16,982 bases of DNA from Aquitalea sp. (lineage in GTDB: Bacteria; Pseudomonadota; Gammaproteobacteria; Burkholderiales; Chromobacteriaceae), in assembly GCA_019232735.1 (NCBI GenBank), contig JAFANL010000185.1:1-16982 (forward strand). The letters run 5' to 3'. A program made the position numbers and the translations under genes. The notes beneath the pieces are model-generated. The model worked only from the letters and a program-made list of their open reading frames with translations, did no database searches and had not been told where the DNA came from. Positions 14,812-16,982 of the stretch are shown in pieces; the first letter of the stretch is position 1, and the number at the start of each line of letters is the position of its first letter.

Positions 14812-15819
14812 ATGAACGCCACGCCATCGCCCTTCCTGCAACAAGTACTGCAGGAAGCCACACCGCCCACCTCCCCCCTGGTTCTGGCCAATGGCGTGAC
14901 CGCAATCTGGCATGATGGCAGTGCCATCGAGTTGCGGCCAGCCAATTTGGCTGCAAGCGCCAGTCACATCCTGCTGTCCTGCGGCGTGCATGGCAATGAA
15001 ACCGCACCCATTGAAGTGGTGGACGGGATTCTGGCCGACATTGCCAGCGGACAGCTGGCACTGCGACATCCCCTGCTGGTGCTGTTTGGCAACCCGGAAG
15101 CCATGCGCTGCGGCGAGCGCTATCTGGATTACGATCTCAATCGCCTGTTCAACCGCGCCTACCTGCAGCACCCCGGCCTACGCGAATCTAAGCGTGCTGC
15201 CATACTGGAACAACATGCTGACCGTTTTTTCCAGCAAGCCAAGCCCGCCGGCAAACGCCTGCACTATGATTTGCACACAGCCATTCGCGGTTCGGTGTAT
15301 GAAAAATTTGCCATCTACCCTTTCCTGCAGCAGCGCCAACATGACCGCGCACAGCTGGCATGGCTGAAACATTGCGGTATTGAAGCCGTCTTACTGCACA
15401 GCAAGCCGGCCAATACCTTCAGCTACTACACCAGCCACGCTCACCAGGCCGATGCCTTTACCCTGGAGCTGGGCAAAGCCCGACCATTTGGTGAAAACGA
15501 CCTCTCACGCTTCACCGGTATCGACCTGGCCCTGCGCCAATTGCTCAGTGACAGCACGCCGCCGCTGCCGGATTACCAGCATGACGACATCCCCCTGTTT
15601 CGCGCCAAATATGATCTGATCAAGCACAGCGAGGATTTCCGCCTGCACCTGTCCAGCGGGGTGGAAAACTTCACACTGTTGCCTGATGGCTTTGTCATTG
15701 CCGACGATGGCTCTCAGCGCTATATCGCCAGTGGTGGAGACGAACGCATTCTCTTCCCCAACCCCACGGTCAAACCGGGGCTGCGCGCCGGTATCGTGGT
15801 GGAACCGACCCGGCTTTGA
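14812..15819 (+). CDS. astE: Succinylglutamate desuccinylase
   Basis: 335-residue zinc hydrolase of the AstE/aspartoacylase (M14) family. It cleaves N-succinylglutamate to glutamate and succinate, last step of the arginine succinyltransferase pathway. Zinc ligands are H60 and E63 in GVHGNETAP and H155 in HYDLHTAIRGS; the catalytic glutamate is E219 in LELGKARPFG. DLNRLF (108-113), YYTS and the C-terminal ILFPNP...GLRAGIVV are family features. ATG 14812 gives the usual family length; its ribosome site (CGGACAG) is weak. ATG 14773 has GAAGGA directly against it, too close. It begins 132 bp after the hydratase gene. The rest of the pathway (astC, astA, astD, astB) is not beside it. Confidence 0.94.
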   Translation: MNATPSPFLQQVLQEATPPTSPLVLANGVTAIWHDGSAIELRPANLAASASHILLSCGVHGNETAPIEVVDGILADIASGQLALRHPLLVLFGNPEAMRCGERYLDYDLNRLFNRAYLQHPGLRESKRAAILEQHADRFFQQAKPAGKRLHYDLHTAIRGSVYEKFAIYPFLQQRQHDRAQLAWLKHCGIEAVLLHSKPANTFSYYTSHAHQADAFTLELGKARPFGENDLSRFTGIDLALRQLLSDSTPPLPDYQHDDIPLFRAKYDLIKHSEDFRLHLSSGVENFTLLPDGFVIADDGSQRYIASGGDERILFPNPTVKPGLRAGIVVEPTRL

Positions 15820-15836
15820 ATACGTCGCACCATGCA

Positions 15837-15862
15837 CAACGGCCGCACACTGGCGGCCGTTG
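15837..15862. terminator. Bidirectional terminator-like hairpin between astE and flgL
   Basis: 10-bp perfect stem CAACGGCCGC / GCGGCCGTTG, 6-nt loop, between convergent stops. There is no T tract on either side, so it may act with Rho or as a 3' end stabiliser. Confidence 0.55.
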
Positions 15863-15884
15863 CTGTCTGAGCGATCCGGACTGA

Positions 15885-16799
15885 TCAGGACATGTAATTG
15901 AACAAGGACAGGCTGGTCACCTTGTTGTAAACCAGCTGGCTGTATTTCAAGGAAGTCTGGGTCTGGGTAAAACTGGTGATGGCGCTGGGCATGTCCAGAT
16001 CCTGCAAATCACTGACGCCGCTCTTGTACTGCAAACCCAGCTGCGTTCCCATGTCCTGCACACTCTGATTCTCTTGTCGCCGCGCACCAATCGAGGCAAT
16101 GGCAGTGGACAGGTTCTGCTGCGCCGAATCCAGCGAGCTGACAATCGTCCCCATGGCGGTACTGTAATTCGCCGGTTTGGGGTTTTGTGCCAGCAAATCA
16201 TTCAAAGACTTCAATGCATCAAAAACCGCCGTCGGGCTGCTGGCATTGCCGAACAGACTGCTGCCGGGGTCGGAAATCTGCATGCTGCGCGATGCGCTGA
16301 TCGGTACATTGCGCTGACCGGTATCCCCCTGATAAGTCGCCGCATAGGTCGCATCCAGCACAAAAGGCGGAGTATTCACCTTGTCACCGCTAAACAGGTA
16401 ATTACCCTTGCCATCCGTTGCATTGGCATAGCCGGTCATCTCGGAAATACCTTCTTGCACCTGCTTTTGTATCATCAGCAACTGATCGGATGACAGTACG
16501 GTATTACCCGCCTGAATCGCCGCGGCCTTCAGACTGGTCAGCAGATTGGAAGCATTGGTCAGCTGAGACTCGGACAACGACAAGGTGGATTCAACCGCAT
16601 TGGTATTCGTTATGAACTGGGTATTCATCCCATCGGACTGATTCAGCTGCAGGATGCGTGCGGCAGCAACCGGATCATCAGCCGGCGTCACTACCCGCTT
16701 CTGGGTATCCAGCTGTGTCTGCAAGGTCAGCAGCTGCGACTGCAGCGATTGCATGTCGTAAGTGCCGGTCATATAGGATGTTGCCGTACTGATTCTCAT
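15885..16799 (-). CDS. flgL: Flagellar hook-filament junction protein FlgL (HAP3)
   Basis: 304 residues. It forms the ring between FlgK and the filament and is exported by the flagellar type III apparatus, without a cleaved signal peptide. The N-terminal coiled-coil D0/D1 begins MRISTATSYMTGTYDMQ, with TPADDPVAAARILQL at 38-52, close to the flagellin-type N-terminus. The middle (about 130-215) holds the variable domain with GNYLFSG. The C-terminal helix (about 235-304) contains SIGARRQENQSVQD and TQTQTSLKYSQLVYNKVTSLSLFNYM, matching flagellin-like C-termini. GAGGGA is well placed before ATG 16799. It starts 15 nt after the flgK stop, the usual flgK-flgL operon order. Normally under sigma-28 or class III control; no promoter is visible here. 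Confidence 0.95.
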   Translation of the reverse strand: MRISTATSYMTGTYDMQSLQSQLLTLQTQLDTQKRVVTPADDPVAAARILQLNQSDGMNTQFITNTNAVESTLSLSESQLTNASNLLTSLKAAAIQAGNTVLSSDQLLMIQKQVQEGISEMTGYANATDGKGNYLFSGDKVNTPPFVLDATYAATYQGDTGQRNVPISASRSMQISDPGSSLFGNASSPTAVFDALKSLNDLLAQNPKPANYSTAMGTIVSSLDSAQQNLSTAIASIGARRQENQSVQDMGTQLGLQYKSGVSDLQDLDMPSAITSFTQTQTSLKYSQLVYNKVTSLSLFNYMS

Positions 16800-16814
16800 G
16801 ATTCATCCCTCGCC

Positions 16815-16982
16815 TTAGCTGCCCATTTGCAGGATCTGCTGAAACAATGTCTGCGCAATCTGGAGCACTTTGCCCGATGCCTGGTATGCCTGTTGATACT
16901 TGATCAGGTCTGCTGCTTCCTGATCCATATTCACCCCGCTGACATTGGAACGCGAGGTCGTGGCCTGCTGCAGCAAGGTGGC
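16815..16982 (-). CDS. flgK: Flagellar hook-associated protein FlgK (HAP1), C-terminal 55 residues
   Basis: The minus strand reads through from the window edge to TAA at 16815-16817. The residues include SGVNMDQEAADLIKYQQAYQ followed by ASGKVLQIAQTLFQQIL, which is the conserved C-terminal helix of FlgK (SGVNLDEE...YQQAYQASA in relatives). Position directly upstream of flgL agrees. The remainder lies beyond the right edge. Confidence 0.93.
   Translation of the reverse strand, partial: ATLLQQATTSRSNVSGVNMDQEAADLIKYQQAYQASGKVLQIAQTLFQQILQMGS

Overview
The window looks like chromosome from a motile, moderately GC-rich betaproteobacterium. My best guess is the Neisseriales/Chromobacteriaceae group (Aquitalea, Chromobacterium, Vogesella and relatives). 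The basis is the combination of a lateral flgK-flgL pair, NIT-type chemoreceptors, SpeA, a PuuB-like oxidase, AstE and EAL-CBS-GGDEF proteins. That placement is inference from gene content and protein style, not from a marker gene. There is no rRNA, tRNA, CRISPR array, transposase or phage gene.

Layout. 1-1643 (minus): the first 547 codons of a large two-partner-secretion (filamentous-haemagglutinin-like) exoprotein that runs off the left edge. 1644-2225: an AT-rich, palindrome-containing divergent intergenic region. 2226-4205 (plus): a chemoreceptor with a NIT (nitrate/nitrite sensing) domain, closed by a strong terminator. 4802-5491 (plus): a YccA-type Bax-inhibitor-1 membrane protein, preceded by a sigma-32-like promoter. 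5565-7445 (minus): biosynthetic arginine decarboxylase speA, convergent with yccA across a bidirectional terminator. 7861-9150 (minus): PuuB-like gamma-glutamylputrescine oxidoreductase. 9277-10458 (minus): PotG-like polyamine ABC ATPase with its own terminator. 11083-12882 (minus): an EAL-CBS-GGDEF c-di-GMP protein. 13075-14679 (plus): a two-gene unit of alpha/beta hydrolase and LiuC-like enoyl-CoA hydratase. 14812-15819 (plus): succinylglutamate desuccinylase astE. 15885-16982 (minus): flgL and the last 55 codons of flgK.

How the genes fit together. The centre has an arginine/polyamine theme: arginine to agmatine (SpeA), putrescine import (PotG), putrescine catabolism (PuuB) and arginine/succinylglutamate catabolism (AstE). 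These are separate transcription units: potG ends in a terminator, speA has its own promoter with an operator-like palindrome over the start site, and astE lies apart from any ast operon. The flanks concern surface and motility lifestyle: adhesin, chemoreceptor, c-di-GMP turnover and flagellar junction proteins.

I found no clearly unprecedented multi-gene system. The most interesting loose ends are regulatory: the speA operator, the heat-shock-like yccA promoter, and the long potG leader with a small ORF and perfect hairpins. The AT-rich control region of the adhesin and several enzyme residue substitutions also merit a look.
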